From the NCBI GenBank assembly GCA_024734555.1, contig JANPWX010000060.1:3571571-3635570 (forward strand): a stretch of DNA of 64,000 nucleotides. Reading direction: 5' to 3'. Below, piece after piece: positions 1 to 14,919 of the stretch. Every line of letters starts with the position of its first letter. The first letter of the stretch is position 1. Under the pieces are notes generated by a model that had not been told where the DNA came from, ran no database searches, and saw nothing but the letters and a program-made list of their open reading frames with translations. Source of the stretch: Trochalopteron elliotii (taxonomy: Eukaryota > Chordata > Aves > Passeriformes > Leiothrichidae). A program made the position numbers and the translations under genes.

Positions 1-2814
1 TCTATTAAAAAGAGACAGACAGTGATTAGAAAGTAACTCAAAATGCTTCAAACCACTCATTGTCACGTGACAGTCAATTGAATTAGGCTCAGTTTTGAGC
101 TCACTTTTGCTGTTTTACCCTAGAACAATATTGTTGCCAATGGGGTTGGCTCTGGTCTGCAAGTTGGGAAACCTGTCACTTACAGAACCACACACTGGGA
201 TAACTTGCAAAGGTATTCTTGGCTTCTGAATTAGTGATGTCCCTTGTTTTCACTGAGAGTCCTCAAAAGTACAGATTCAAATCGGCAAGATGTAACTCAG
301 TGTTCTCAACTCTACCAAATCAGGCAATTTCCCCCCAGAAAAGAAAAATAAAATAGCCATTTGAAGTCTAAAGCATTACTGCTAAGTCTGGTGATTTTTG
401 GAACATGAGTGATTCCAGAGAGCAAAGAAAAAAACGTGAGAGGAAGAAAGCAACCAAAAAAGTTTTGGAAGTGCAAACAAATGGAGAATGAAGAAATAAA
501 AGTTTGATGGAGGTTGACATGATCCCTCAGCAAAGTAATGGAAAAGCTTCTAATAGATACATATTAAAAGTAAGTAAAGATTAATAATGACAGCCAACAA
601 AGCTTTATAGCCCCCTTTCTTGGTCAGACCTGCCTTTTCTTCATGAGAACACAACATGGACTATAATTATAATTTAACTATATATAAAAAAATTGTAGCT
701 ACTCTAAAGCACTTCACAACTTTCAGATAAAATTAGTGGGACATGTAATGGTAATTTCTACTGAAGTTACAATAAAATCAAATTCACTTATTTCTGAGAG
801 CATGTTGGGGATTAAGGGGAGGTTAACCTAACAAAGAAAAAACAACTAATTAGTAATGCAGCATCTCATAAGAGCATTTAGTCAGTTAGTTAAATCTGAA
901 TCCTTCACTAATCCATCTGAACAACTGTCATACACTCAGTAGTCTTGACTCAATTCTTTCTTTGCCCAGTCAAAATTTGTCAAGTTTGTCTTATTACTAG
1001 AAGGTCTTTCAGTAGTGTCTATGAGTCCATTTTCATTTCTTACTTTAGGAACTTTCCTTTCACATCTTACCATGCTGAGATTGATCTATGACTGATGAAA
1101 AAGAAAGTCTTTTGAAATCTCAGTGATTTTTTTTTTATTCTGTTTAAAAGGCATCACTCCACATCAAATATGTGTGTAACACAGTATTCCCACATTCTCC
1201 CATATGGTTTTATAATTAGCCTACTCTACCAGAATGAGCAAAATATATTGCAGGTTTTCAGCTGCTTAAGAATCTGCTGTCATCAGAAATTAGGCTAACC
1301 TCTGAATACCTAATTTTTGCCAGCCAACAGTGCTTATAAATTAAAATTGGATCTGTATTTTAGATATGATGTAACTTCTGACTATTTGATTCTTCCACTG
1401 AGAGTTTTATTTTCTAAATTTTCTTGCTACTCTTTTCAGCACATCATTCAGAGATTAATCAAGGAAGTTTGGTAGAAGGCATCAGCCTTCTTCAGTGTCC
1501 AAATTCAATATGGCCTTCTTTAATGTAAACCTCCACAGGACACATTTACAGCTTGCAAAGCACAGATCCACCAATCCTGTGAACTCACCACAGAGTCCCT
1601 TCAAGAAAACATTATGCCCCCTCCTGTACTAATTTAACAAACATGACACTAAAACAATAAGGTTTTACCTTACTGTGAGAAATCTGACAAATTCCACATA
1701 TCTCATTTATCAGAAGAGACTAAAAAACATTTAATAACAGGGAAAGAAATCTGATGCCAGATGGTTCCTGAAGTGCAAAGACTAGGAAAAATGGAAGATG
1801 AGAGCTGAAGAGAGACAAATTTCCCTAGAAGTAAAGTATTTCTTTTCAAATTAGCAGCTGGGAGAACTAGGCATTGGAACCATTTTGTAGTGATGAGGGG
1901 GGATCTTTACCATTTCAAGTCTGTACAAGGAGAAAGGAGAAGCTTCAAAAACGTTCAGTCCGTTACACTCAGCCACCACAACTCCATCACCTACTTCTGC
2001 TTATCCCTTAAATAAAATGGATCTCTGGTGATGACTTTATACCATGCTACTCTCTGTCACGTTCATGGTAGACCTTTGAGACCCAAGATTTACAGATGGC
2101 TCTAAAATACTAAGACAAAAACTGACAGCCAGGCTAAGGTTGCAGATAGATTCTGTTACAAACTTATTAACCAAAGTTCTGTCTTGATGGAGAAGAAAAA
2201 AAACACCAGATAAACTTTATTTTTTTCTCTTTTGAATAACTACAAATTGATTTGGGGCCCAGATCAGCTGGGCCACTGCTTTTTTTACTCCACTGCTTTT
2301 GAATTTGTGCAGAATTCATTTAAAATATTCCAAACAAACACTGGGAAAGCAGGGTTAAAGAGGGAAGAAGAAAAATTTTTGGCAACTTCTCCTTGCCTTT
2401 GGGGTGATGAAACAATCACCTGGATGACAAATATAAGTACATGTATCACTATCCCCCTACAATAGGTCAGGCTCTTCAGTTGCTCCTGTTATCTTGACCT
2501 TTATTCCTGATCTACATAAAATCACTTTGGAATACACAAAAATCCAGATGAAAATTAAGCTCCTGGGTTTTTCACATCAGGAGTAGAAGTGACTCCTTTA
2601 TAGAACTTTTTCTTGTAATCAGAATTTGACTATTCTTTACCATATACTAATATCAGCCAAAATATCATTTTCCTAGTGCCACTAAAACAGACCTATGGTT
2701 CTGTCAAGATTTCCACTGTAGAAGCAATCACTGGAGTTTATATCTCAGTTCTTTTTCAGTCACACAGGGTTACAGCTGAAATAAAACTTGTCAACCCACA
2801 TTCAAGTTCTGTAG

Positions 2815-2884
2815 TTAAAGAAGGGGAGGAGGGGAGAAGAGGAGGAAGAGGAAGGCAGGGTAGGAAAAAAAAAGGTGGGGATCG
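2815..2884 (+). repeat. Homopurine (G/A) tract
   Basis: About 70 bases are almost purely G and A on the plus strand, with only scattered pyrimidines. Purine-rich mirror-like tracts of this kind are common low-complexity DNA in vertebrates and can adopt triplex (H-DNA) structure. The short open frame that crosses it, rich in Gly, Arg and Lys, is a by-product of the tract and not a gene. Confidence 0.8.
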
Positions 2885-4597
2885 AATTAAATGGTTAAAA
2901 TATTTTCTTGCTGTAGAGCCCTGAAAATCTTTTTCAGGTAATTGCAGTTATGTAAGTCATGACAAAATTCCAGCTTTTAGCAGCTCTCAAAGGTCAGCAC
3001 AGGTGTGTCTTTTGCACTTAAAAACTAACAAACATTAAACAGCAACAGGTCCGAGACCCAGTTCTGGGTTCTGATATTCCTGACACGCAGATGTGTGTGA
3101 CTGTGGCTCGAATCCTGCAGCAAGAACCTGCCAGACCCCCAGAACCCTAACAGGTGAAATCTGGAAATAAGAACCCAAATATTCAAAGATGTGGGAAAAA
3201 ACAAATCTAAGCTCATTGGTAGAATAAATGTTTGCCTTTACAGAGACATGCAGCAGAACACCCTTATCATTAAACCTGTTATTCTAGCACATAACAAAAT
3301 TAGCCTAATTGAGAATTCCTTTGATACTAGGAATTGTTCTACATGGAAACAATTAAGCTACTAGCTGCAGTAATTTAAGGCAGTCCTGAGACTAATCTCA
3401 GCAGCATCAAGGACTACAAGACTGTTCTTGCTCAAGAGTACATTAAGTCTATTTGACATATTTGAAAGTTAGGCTACAAACAATGTTTATACACACCAAG
3501 AATCTCCAAGAAGAAAAGAATTAATTATTTTTTGCCCAAGTCACTGTACTGATAACTGTGTTTTATTAGTAGTAACAGACCACAATCATTTGTGACCTGT
3601 CCAAACAGCTTTTTAACTGAAAGGAGGAACGTTAGATGGGACACAAAACTGCTCTATTGACTTAAGAAACTTTGCTTTCCTCTTACAGCTTCCAGAATCT
3701 ATAGAAAAAGCACAAAATGAACTGGGGAAAAGACCATTTTAATGAGTACCATATTTAATTTATTTTTTTCCCTCCAGTACTTAAGCAGATAAATTATGAG
3801 AGTTCTCACAGACAAGAAGGTATTTTACCCATAAAAGCATCAAAATTGCTCATATTTTACCTGGAAGACAAAGAGTTCAGCATGAGTTAAATTATAATTT
3901 GGAATTAGTCGAGCCTTTTGCTGGCTTTGAAAATTGCATAAATAATTAGATACCATCTAGTAAGTAAATAATGGATTAAAAGTACTGCTTGTTTCCATCT
4001 TGTATGAAAAAGCAAAATTATGATGGATCCACTTCTATCAGTTTTCTCACTCTCACCTCGAACACTCCAATATTTATTATGCCAGTTCACATTTCCAGCA
4101 GAACAGCTCCCTTCAGCCTGTCTCTGATGCTCAGACTCAGGCTCACAAGTCTCAGAGAAGGCAGGAATGAGCAACTCAAACTGAGAATGGCAGTGCAGTT
4201 AATTCTCACATCAGCCTCTCTGTGTTTGTGCTTAAAGGGTCGGACAAAATCCTGGGCCTGTAAACATTTGGCATCTCCAGATACAAATGAACTTTGGTCC
4301 AAAAACAACATCCTTCCCCAAGCATTTGGACACTAATCTGTAAGGTCAAGTTGCCATCTCCTAAATAAATACATTGGCAATCCAAAGCTACCAAGAGAAA
4401 GAAGAGAAGAAATAGCATTTCAATCTTGAAGAGGGAGCTGGGCTCTAATTGCCACCCAGCCATTAAGTGATCTTGGTGCCAGATCATATGGTATCCATAT
4501 GTTTTCCCACAGTAAAGACAGTACAGTAATGCCAAACTTCTTTTCAAATAGTGCTTTGAGAACTACTGAGGAAAAAGGCAATATAAAAGCAAAATGT

Positions 4598-4612
4598 TTA
4601 TTATTATTATTA
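4598..4612 (+). repeat. (TTA)5 microsatellite
   Basis: Five consecutive TTA triplets lie in an AT-rich context. This is a short simple-sequence repeat with no sign of function. Confidence 0.85.
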
Positions 4613-7600
4613 CAATTATATGAAAGTAAATATGGTCCCTTAAGATATATTTGTTCCTGTTCAGAAATTTTAAATTCTTGCTGTCTACTGCCAAATCTAT
4701 GCCACCTGGGTTTGGTTTTGTTTATTAAGGAAGAGTAAAATAAGATAAGGAAGATTTAAAATAAGATATTTTACACAATAAATGACAGGCCCAGCATAGT
4801 GCCCAATTTATACAGACCTAAATTTCTGACATTTCTAGGTAACATCAAGGAGGTGTGGCACAAGAAGGAGCTACTTTTAACAAAGAGAAGCTGTTGGTCA
4901 GAAAACAGAGTATTTGCTTTCATTGCTGGAAGTCACTTTCAACTAAAGTCCCATCACAGCAGAACACACTCCTCCAAAACACCAACACCCCACTGGAGTG
5001 CTGGGAACTTTTCCCAGAGGCTCCCAAGTTCAGCCAGTAATCACTTGTATGACTTAAGCAGTGAGAACTTTTTCATGGGAAGATTAAACCTCTCAGACCA
5101 ATTATTAGCACATCTCACACAAGAACCCATTTACAAAACCTTCTGCCTCTCCCAGAGAGCTGCCAAAACCAGCCACTGAATCTGGGGACCTAAATCAAGA
5201 TGGGGGCTTGGTTTACAAATGTGTTCAAAGCTTCCAAACCAAAGATTATTGGACAGCTTTTCTTTAGAGATTTTGATCATGTGTGAACATGTCTGCAAGA
5301 AAAAGCTGGTTTAAATATATGCCACCAGTTGGATTCTTTTCCTTCACCATTCTGCTGTGGCTGTGGTTTAACACAAGTTGGTTTGGGAGCCTAGTTCCAA
5401 TCACCTTTGCTTCAGAGAAATCTAGAAAGAATTATAATTTTTCAAAGTCAAAAGTGTTATACAGATTTGAAATTATGAGATTCCAGACAGTTTGTTTATT
5501 TCTATAAGATCCAAGAGGATGAGGTGAACACAATTCCAGCATGGAAATACAGAGAAAGTCTGAAAGAAAATAAAGAAGCAGCAACAAAACTGATGATTCT
5601 CAGCTTCAGGAAATAAGATGTAAGGAAGGACTGAAGTGAGGAAAGCCAACAGCTCTGTTCAACAATACTTTGTGAAATAACTAGAGAATTTAGCATAGCT
5701 GGATTGTTTAGACAGCAAATCTATTGTTCAGTGCTAAATTCAGGGTAATTTAATCCCCAAACCCAATGTGACTCTACTGTAGCAGCTGATGCATTTCAAT
5801 TAACTCATTCATTTTTCTCCCTGAACTATTGTTCACAGGAAAGTGAAGATGTTGGTATCCTCCCAGCACACCTCTGTTTCACGCAGTAAAAAAGTGGATT
5901 AATTATTCACAGATGATCCTCAAATCTCATGTCTACAAAACCTCCTTATTCTCTAAGTTATGATTTCTTAGAATTTATCAAAAAGCATAGTCACTAATTC
6001 TAGATCATCTTAAACCACATCAGTATATGGAGTAATGAACATAAAAATTTTAATTTAATCATCTCAGCAGGAAAATAATCTTAATTCCAAATGAGATTCC
6101 AAAAGGTCTTTCATTCATTTTCACAAGTATTCTCCTGCTAAGGGAAGAGACTGTGTTCCTGGAGAATTTTCATCTAAATTCCCCCCCTCCTACCTTCTCC
6201 TCACAGATTAATAGTTACTAAAAGGAATGAAAAATTGGGGCATTTAGCAAAACAGCAGCTAATGCTGCCCAAACAAAGCAAGGCCACATTTAATTTAACA
6301 GAATGGGCATGGAGATGCTACCCAGAGACAATAAAATGATTGTTCCACTCTGATTCAAACCTTAAGGTTTCCATTATGCAGTGAAACTTTGTCAAAACAA
6401 GAATGTGTGTGGCCCCATGAACATGGAAGGCTGTGAGTCTGCTCTGCCCAGTTCTTGGCAAGGTCTCTGTGAGAGAACAGAGTGACATTACTCTGGCTGT
6501 GTCCCACATCCAAGGACAGTCCCCTACCAACAAGCTGTAAAGCATGAGTCAGTCTCTCCCTACGAAACACAAGTCAAAGGGAACTAAGCTGCAATGGAAA
6601 TATCTCCATAAGATTTCTTCTGCTCTGAGAACCATGATTAGATCTTAGGTCTTTACACAGAACACAAAGAAATTTCTACAGTTTTTACATCTAAAAAAAA
6701 GGTAAAACCATGTTAAAATGGCACCACACAAAATGGTCCAGAAGTTTATGTATTCCCTTGGGACTGGTAAAACATAAACACTTCGAAAGGGAAAAACACA
6801 CAGGGTGTGATGTCCTCAGGGATCAGTGCTTGCTTATACCACATTAACAGGAAACATCTTGCTTATGCACAAGGACTGCAGTGGTGAATTAAGGAGTTTA
6901 ATTTTTACTTATTTTAAAGTAAAGTCTTCAGCTGTGCCTCAGCCAAGATTTACATGTGTGTTTCTGTCTTGGAAGGAGGAGGGAGAACAAGAAAAGAAGC
7001 AAGCAAGCACTGAGATGAGAGTCAGGCAACAAAATATGTCTGCATTTTTGTACTGATGTCATTTTTTCAAGGGTTAATCTTAGCAGCTCAGGATAACTGC
7101 CTCATTTTTGTATCTGAATAACTCTCTAGCTACCTCAATAATTGCATTCAATCCATTATGAAACCAGAAATGTTGGATCAGAAACTGCATTTGTAAAATG
7201 GATTATCACAGAGAATTTTAGGCAAAAATGCCAAATAAATGCCCTTCTAATTGTTGCAAGCCACTAATTTTAATTCTTTGTACCATTATGTGAATCCCTT
7301 ATTTCTGTAAAGACACTGACTACTCATGGCTGTTGCATCTCCAACTTTCTTTAAAAGACATCCCAAACCTTTCAAAATTCATTCAAAAGGAAATGTAATT
7401 CTGAAGACAGCTGGTGATCCAGCTCAAAGTGATATAAAAGTGAGGAGCCTCCACATCAATTTCCATGTTACATAATGTGGGCTTTCTTAGTGGGTGATTC
7501 TTTCAAGTGCTGTTAGGACTGCACAGTCACCAGAAGAACTTGGGCTGGGGAGTTGGCTGCAGGTCACCTTCCTGCCACACTGCCCTGTGAAGAGGGCACA

Positions 7601-10141
7601 GCACACCAAGAGAACTTTCCTCTTTAATTCTCCCACACAAAATGCATAAGAGACATCCCACCCCTTCAACAGGAAAGCCTTCCATAAGAATGCACAGGCA
7701 CACACAAAATTTGTGGCTGAAGGAATAATACCTAAGATCCTGCTGCTTCTCACCTTCTCTAACAAAAGTCCTAAGCTGATATTTCCTGGGGAAAGCTATA
7801 AATAGCCCATATGACCTTTGGAGCTTGGCACAACACCTTACAACAGTGAAAGTGGCTCTTTCACAGTCCCATTTCCAGTGCAGAGATAGGTGACACATTT
7901 CACAGGTGGTACTTTGTCCCTCACACTCATCCTCCATCATTCCTCTCATGCCTGAAGGCAGAACTACAGCTCTCCTACCCATTGCTCATGTATGTGTCCC
8001 ATCTCTCCAGAACACTTTTGTTTCCATCAAACTTCAAGGAACTTAGCAAGTCTTTGAACTCTTCCCACTGCTTTTCCACCCCTTCAACAGAGCAGAAAAA
8101 GCATCCTGTGTTCCACAAGTTATAAACAGATTCATAAGAGAATTCTTGACTTGATGTGGTAGAAGTGCTCAGACTTAGTAGCATTTTTTTCTCACAGAAG
8201 AAACACACCCTTTCCTAAGCTCCCTCAGTGAGACTCTGCCTAATATACAATCATTTTTCAGGAAAAAAAAAAATTGGTTGCTTCCATTTAAAATGTTACC
8301 TTGTGGTTCTTAACTTCCAAATTGCAAACACATCACTTCTCTCACAGGAGAAGCTTCTCAGAACTGTTTTGTGATCATTTTTATGAGCAATCAGCAGCAC
8401 AACATGCTTCTGTAAATCCAGGGCTAGAGCTTTGTGTTCATCTAAAACAACAAGTGAAACAGAACTAGAGGATATAGCAATAACAAAATCCACAGACACA
8501 ATTACTGTCTGTTTCCAGTTTGTAGGACAGACAGAAGATACAGAACCCAGCATAAACAGAGAATTATGGTTGTCTCTATCCCATAGCTGTGCCCTCTTCC
8601 CATGCTAAAGCTTTACTCATATCCACAGAAATTAAAAAACAAATCTGTGTTCCATATGGTTAAGAGGTCTCCATATCTAGGGATTTAACCTAGCTATGGA
8701 ACAATCTAGCACTGCATTTCAGCTGAGGAGAAACAATACAATACAATCATTGTAGCAGAAATAACACCTCCATCCTGCAACCCAAAAATGTGCATTCCAA
8801 AGCTGCTGTTGCACTCCAAGAGATGGGGAGGAGAGCAAATGTAACAGTGGAAATGGGCACAATCATGAAACTTCTGCTGATTTCTGTAGGAAAAGCTGGA
8901 ATACCAGCCACGGTACTTCATGAATTCTCTCCTACTAAAAGGACTTGTTTTGTTGTTGTTGGGTTAGGATTAACTGGGTCATTTTCAGTTTGGGGGGGGA
9001 TTTTTCAGAAAGCAGTATTCTCATGGCTGTTTCATATTCTGTTTTCTGGGAAATAATCTAATAAAAACATGCTGAATATCTGGTTAAAACAGTGCACTCA
9101 GCCATTTGCAAACACAGATCATTGCTGAAAAAGCTCAGGTGCAAATATTATTAATGGCACAAACATCCATCAGAGTTCCCATTTCTCCAATGATTAGAGG
9201 CAGATCTTGAGTGTGGATGTGGAGGGTTTTGTTCTCTAAATAAAAATACAGAGTTTTTTTCTAAATGACACAGAATGAAATGAAAACTAAAGAGATTAAG
9301 TGTTGAAATCTACAGAGCAGTAATTCTAGCTTTAGTCACTGACATGTGATTTGCAATCACAGCAGTTATTGGGAACAGAGCCATATTTTTGGATTCAAAT
9401 GTTTTCCAATCATGCTGTAGCTACATTGACCCCTGTAGAAAGGGATGTGTGAGCACATGGGAAAGAAGAGTCCCAGTGCTTGAGACAGCTGCCTTATAAA
9501 TCAGAATGACTTTTGAAGTGCTGTATGAATGCACACAAAACTGACACTCGTGTGAAAACAAGGGCACATTCTTATTAGAGAGGAAACACTAGCACAGAAA
9601 AAAAGACAAAAATCACAGGAAGAAAACCACTACAACTTTTTGCACTGGTCTAAGGCTTTAATTGAGGGGCTAGAGTAGATTTTAATTAACTTTTTAGCCA
9701 TAACCTTTTTTTGCTTTTGGTACATGTTTCTTTTCTAACTTCTAAATAGGTAAAAAGAACCTAAAATAGCAGAGTACTCCCACTCTATTTAAGAGCAGTT
9801 CCATCCACTTCTGAAAAATGAAGTGATTTGCAAAGTTAACAGAAAGGTGACTAATGCTAAACACCTAAGAGCTCAGTGCCTCTGGGAACTGTCCATCTCT
9901 AATTGCTACCAAAACACATCTCTCCATGGGTAAGGGCATGAGAAACAGCAGCAATTCCGTTTCAGTTAAGTACTACATGACCAGAAAATAGCATTTTTTT
10001 TTCAAAATAGTTACATTTTATTAAAATGCACATCCTTACTTTATTTTATATGGCTTAGATTGTAAAAAGGGTTGCTCAGAAATCCTGTGGCTTGCATTTG
10101 TAGAATCTCTAAACAGGCACAATCTCTAAAGCAGAATTAGA

Positions 10142-10155
10142 TTTTTTTTTTTTTT
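10142..10155 (+). repeat. Poly-T tract
   Basis: A run of 14 T is followed by AGTAACT. On the minus strand it reads as poly-A, but no retroposed gene or LINE body can be recognised next to it, so it is called only a homopolymer. Confidence 0.8.
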
Positions 10156-13100
10156 AGTAACTAAGAATCAGGTTTCAGAGACATTATGAATAGACCCTAA
10201 TGCCTAATGACAGCAGTTGATATCTTGAAGGGGTATCTAACTTAAGTCAGATATCTACAGTCAGGAGTGTGAAACACTGAACTTCTGAAAGGCTGGTTTG
10301 TCGGCTTTGTTTCAGGTGACTACATATTTTGAAAATCTGTCCCCAAATTACTGAAACTCCAGGTCCATTTAGAAACAAATGGAGCATGATTCTTAGGAAG
10401 GTAAGCAGGCTTCTCATTCAATTGTTAAACCAAAGTTTGAACCATTATTCATGCTCTTCCAATCCTGTGAGCATTCATGCACTATTTCTTTATAGGTCTC
10501 CTTCAACAGTGCAAGCATTCTCTCAAATCTAAGCATTTAAAATTCCATACAGGACTAAATAACTGAAAAATCTGCATTTAAACACAGTAAGTGAAGTATT
10601 TATTTTTAAACTCAAAAAACCTAAACATCTTTTTAAAAATGTTCTTTAGTTCCTTTTACTAGAGGGTCAAGTGTAAATCTGAAACCATTCACTGATATAG
10701 TCTAATTCTGCATCTACAACCATGTTATAGCACACTTTGTTGATTAAATTGTAATAATAAGTTACAATAAACTATTCCTTTCTGATACTGACAATCCCAA
10801 ACATGAGTTAGCTGAAATCTTACTACACATTTACATTCACCTTCGACAGTTTAGGTTTTTTAAATGGATGATAAGGAGAAAAATATAACCTTGTTCCACA
10901 TCATTCAAAATGCAGGAGGAAGGGAAGGAAAGAAGAAAACATGTGAATTTTTCTACCTGCGCCCAATGACTTTGAAAATATTGAAATCCTAAATGTGCAA
11001 ATACCTCTGATACTCAGTTTGGTCTCTAGGAGGACAGCAAAGAGGCACCACACCTCCCCCAGTAAATTCACTATTTCACTAGGACTCTCAGCTTTCTGAT
11101 CTCTAGGAAAGGTTGTTCTTGGCTGTGTTGCTGCCACGAGGCTACACATCATTGTGTTAAGCTCTTTAATACAATTTCTGGCAACAGGACTCCAGGAGAT
11201 CAATAGTGCTGCTTCCTAGGCTCTAAACCTGCTTTTAGTGATTTACTGTATCATCAATGGCCAATAAACCAAAATGCTGATGTGTCATCTCTTGCACATG
11301 AGATTTGTCTCTATGTTTTCCTTTCACCCTGTTGAGGAAAAGGTTTTATGAATGGAAAACATGCATTGTAAGTAATTCAACCTGTCAATCTCAAAGTAGA
11401 TAAGGAACAAAAAGGACACCCATTCTGTATGAAATGTATGCCCCTTACATAAAGAACTCCACTAGCAGGTATGAGTGTAACTCAGCACCCCACTGCCCAT
11501 CCCATCAGTCCCACCTTCTGACTGGGTGGTGATTCTGAGCCATATTATTCTGTGTGTACAAGTATGAGAAATAAAACCAAAAAAATGAATAATGCAAAAA
11601 ATACGTACACTATATAGTCTTAGAATTTAGTCTGACTTTTGCATTTGTACCATAGCACAGGTATGCTTTTAAAAAGCAATGATGGGAAGTGTGGAAAAAA
11701 GCAATTTTCTACCATTCCTGTTCAGTCTGCAGTGCTATTCTGCAGAGGGGGGAGTGACAAGCAAGTCTGAGGACACTTTATGTGACAGCACTTAAACCCA
11801 GTGAAGACTTTAGAACCCCTGTACAACCTGATAATTCTTTGCAAGTATTTATCCAATAACAAGTGACCAGCTTTTAACAATGTGGTTCTAACATATCCAC
11901 TTCTTCTAATGAGGATGCACTCTGCTCTGACAAGGGGCAACTGTAAAGCTTGTTCTGGTGCCTGTGGCAGCTGCCTGGTATTAACGATCCTTCGCCATGT
12001 CTTATTTTGATTATCACAAAATCGCTTTGGAAAAGGTTTATATGTAACAAAAAGGTTTACTTATAACAAAAACAAACAAAGAGTCCTGCCAGGAAAATAA
12101 GTATCCCTGCAGAAACATGAGTGGGTATAATGGAATCACTCCATGAACACAAGGTAGATGACGTCTCAGTTTCTTGTATTTCTTTTCATAAGGCTGGAGT
12201 TTTGCTTGGATAAATGACACAGGGAGTGATGAGAAATAGAATATCACTCTGAAAGACAATAGGAGTAACCCAAATGTCCTGACTGTACCAACGGCTGCTG
12301 GAGGACTTCACTCAGAGAAGCTGAGATAATGTGTTGTATCCTGGACAAGCTTGCATCAGTTTGCTTTGTGTCTACTAAAAAGGATTTTTCCTTCCTACAG
12401 CACATTTCTGTCTTTCCTTTCTGCCTTTGCAGGCTCTTCTGCAGAGACTGCAAGAAATAATGAATGCCCCCCCCAAGTTTTCTAGAAATGGGGAAGTTAC
12501 TTATCCCTACTTATAGAATAAGTTAAACATTTTCCCTAATCTTAAACAAAAACTAAGGATTGAATTTTTCCACAATGAAAAGCTCTGGCTTTATTCTGCT
12601 CCCACTGGAGAAGTTTATTTTCATTTTATTTACACAAGGCTCAGTATAAATAACTACCTTTAAAATCCAGCCTCCTGATTAGGATAGACATGAAAAGAAA
12701 TGTGGAAAATGGAAGTAATCTACGGAAGCAATACATGTGAATCAATAATGCCAACCAGTATTTATGGATCTCATTACCTCAACATGTGCTTTTTAGGATC
12801 ATTTTAAATTACTATTAAAAATAGCCATAGGTACATTTAAAATTAATATTTTAGAGTTCAAATGGCCTGCATTTGCCAGTGCAGATATGCATTTGTTATA
12901 TAGCTCTATTAACTAAAGGAACAAAAGGTAGTGGGAAATATAATGGCGTTCTGCGGAAGAAGAGATTTCTACAGGAAAATGATTCAATTATTCTAAATCA
13001 ATTATTACAGGAACAGCTACATAGCTCTACATCAATCTCCTCATGTGTTTCTAATTCTTTTGTCTGCTACCTGTGGATATTTAATTGGAATTAATGTAGA

Positions 13101-14078
13101 AAAATATATCCCACTAGGAACAACATTCAAATAGTTTGGATTTTTCTTGCTCTAACTTCTCTTTGTGAGATACACATGGGGGACAAGTCAAAGCCATCCC
13201 TTTGTGAAAGCAGCAGCAACAAGTCAGCAACAACTTTTAAACAAAGCTCCAGGCTCTTCTGTGTGGGACAGCTGGATTGGCCACAGACATCATCACCCTC
13301 TGGAAGAAACCTGCACTAAACATATCACCAGAGCTCTGTGTCCAACAAATTTGACAGCCATTATTTGATCAAGAGTTTTCAAAAAAATAGCAAAGCCCTT
13401 TCCAAAAGGAAAGCAGACTGTTCAACCCTGTCAGCAAGAGATGTAAGGGCATTTTTCTCTAGCAGAATAGATGCAGACCATATGATTAAGAGGCATAAGG
13501 GACACCTCAGACATCAGAGTATTTCTGAGTCTGAAACCAGCTTTGCAGGTTCCTGTCAGACTCACCAGCCACCAGGACATAACATTCAAATATGTCTTAA
13601 TACAAAGTCTGTACTGAGAGAAACGAGATCCTACTGTAAGCATCTGCTAACAGACCACAAGAAGAAGAGCACAACAATAAGCACTTCCTCTTTCTTTTAT
13701 CAGAAGAGATTGTCCCCATGCCTCTCCCTGACCCTCCACTTGTCTGGAAGCATCAAAGGAGTTATGAAATTAATTACAGAGACAGCTGCTTCTTGGCTGA
13801 GAACATACCAAGGTCCTGCTCTACCTAACAGCCACATACAGCATGTGGGATGGGCAAAAGAAAAAGAAGGGAAAAAAGCTTCATAGAGCAGCAACTCATC
13901 CACTTCCATTTCTCCAAAGAGATCAAATTTTATTCCTGTTGGTCCTTTTGTCAGTCTCAAGAGGTGAAAAAGAAGTCTTGATATATCTCTGGCAGGTCTC
14001 ATGATGAAAAGGCTCCATGAAATCCCTCTCAGATTTTGGGCTATCCCAGAGGGCTGTGCAGCAGAAGTTAGAAGTGTT

Positions 14079-14131
14079 GAAGAAAAGAAACAAGGAAAGA
14101 AAAAGAGGGAAAAGAAGATGAGGAAAAGGAA
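14079..14131 (+). repeat. Homopurine (A/G) tract
   Basis: About 53 bases of nearly uninterrupted A and G include repeated GAAAAGA-like units and only a few pyrimidines. It is low-complexity sequence. The reverse-strand open frames rich in Phe, Leu and Ser over this tract are artefacts of the composition. Confidence 0.8.
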
Positions 14132-14919
14132 GCACTAAGGAGACAAAGGAGCACTTGAAACAAAGATGATGTTATTAATTTGCATGCTATGCTAGAAAAT
14201 CTCATTCTTCCTCTGATGTCTGAAGGTAAGAACAACAAAAAAAAAAGGAAGGTCTTAGGTTGCATTGTTAACATAACAGGTAACACTGAAAAAAATCTTG
14301 TGAGAAGGGAGAGAACTACACACCAGTACCTCAGTCAAGTTGTGTCAATGCAAAAAATATTAGAAATTACTGGTTGTCCCTAACAGAACATTTCTAGCAG
14401 TCTCGTTTCCCTTCTAAAGGGGCAGCTGACACTTCAAAACTAGCATCAGCAGTGGAATCAACAGGGTTGCAATGAAAGAGACAGGTTTTGGATGGAGATT
14501 ATGATAAAAGGAGAGCCTGGCATTTCTGATACCAACAGAATCTTGATATTTTCCAGCCTGTAGCCCCCAGTGCCCTGGTGAGCTTAACACTGAGCCACAT
14601 GTTTGCTGGCACTGATGGCTATATCCAGTACACACACTTTCAGCCTATTTATTTTAATTTATGCTACAACACTTATTCTCAGAAAAAACAAATTTAACAA
14701 CTTTATTTGCACCACACTGAAGGAATGCAAACTTCCATGATTCTAAAAATTACCATGCTGGTGTTCATATTAATGAAGTTATGAAATATTTCATTAGCAT
14801 ATCCTGGAGTATGAATAATTTCTCACAGAATTTCACTTGGCAGCCTTCTGCTCTCATGTGGCCCATCAAGACAGTGCATTATCTTTTAGCTTCTAGAAAA
14901 TGAGACTTGCAAAATATGA

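Larger units (their letters stand above)
1..14919. other. Gene-free AT-rich non-coding stretch (intron or intergenic)
   Basis: I find no recognisable exon series, RNA gene or intact mobile element in this stretch. Open frames occur on both strands but are short, overlap one another and show no family motif. CpG is rare, which fits methylated bulk vertebrate DNA and argues against a CpG-island promoter. Recognisable content is limited to homopolymer and homopurine tracts, listed separately. Very old repeats may be present that I cannot recognise by eye. Confidence 0.7.

Noticed and set aside
3800..3862. Strong minus-strand acceptor (ctctttgtcttccAG) next to GTAAAA
   Set aside because: All three frames downstream hit stops within a few codons, and the donor is weak, so there is no exon.
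3905..4174. Minus-strand open frame with an exon-like end (VRG then GTGAGA at 4051)
   Set aside because: The donor is good but the acceptor region is poor in pyrimidines and crowded with AGs. The peptide is not recognised, so chance is the simpler reading.
7527..7982. 151-codon minus-strand open frame
   Set aside because: The peptide resembles no family I know and overlaps other random frames. There is no codon bias or conserved motif.
13338..13886. Longest open frame in the window (182 codons, plus strand)
   Set aside because: No recognisable domain or family motif and no splice or promoter context. One frame of this size is expected by chance in 64 kb of AT-rich DNA read six ways.
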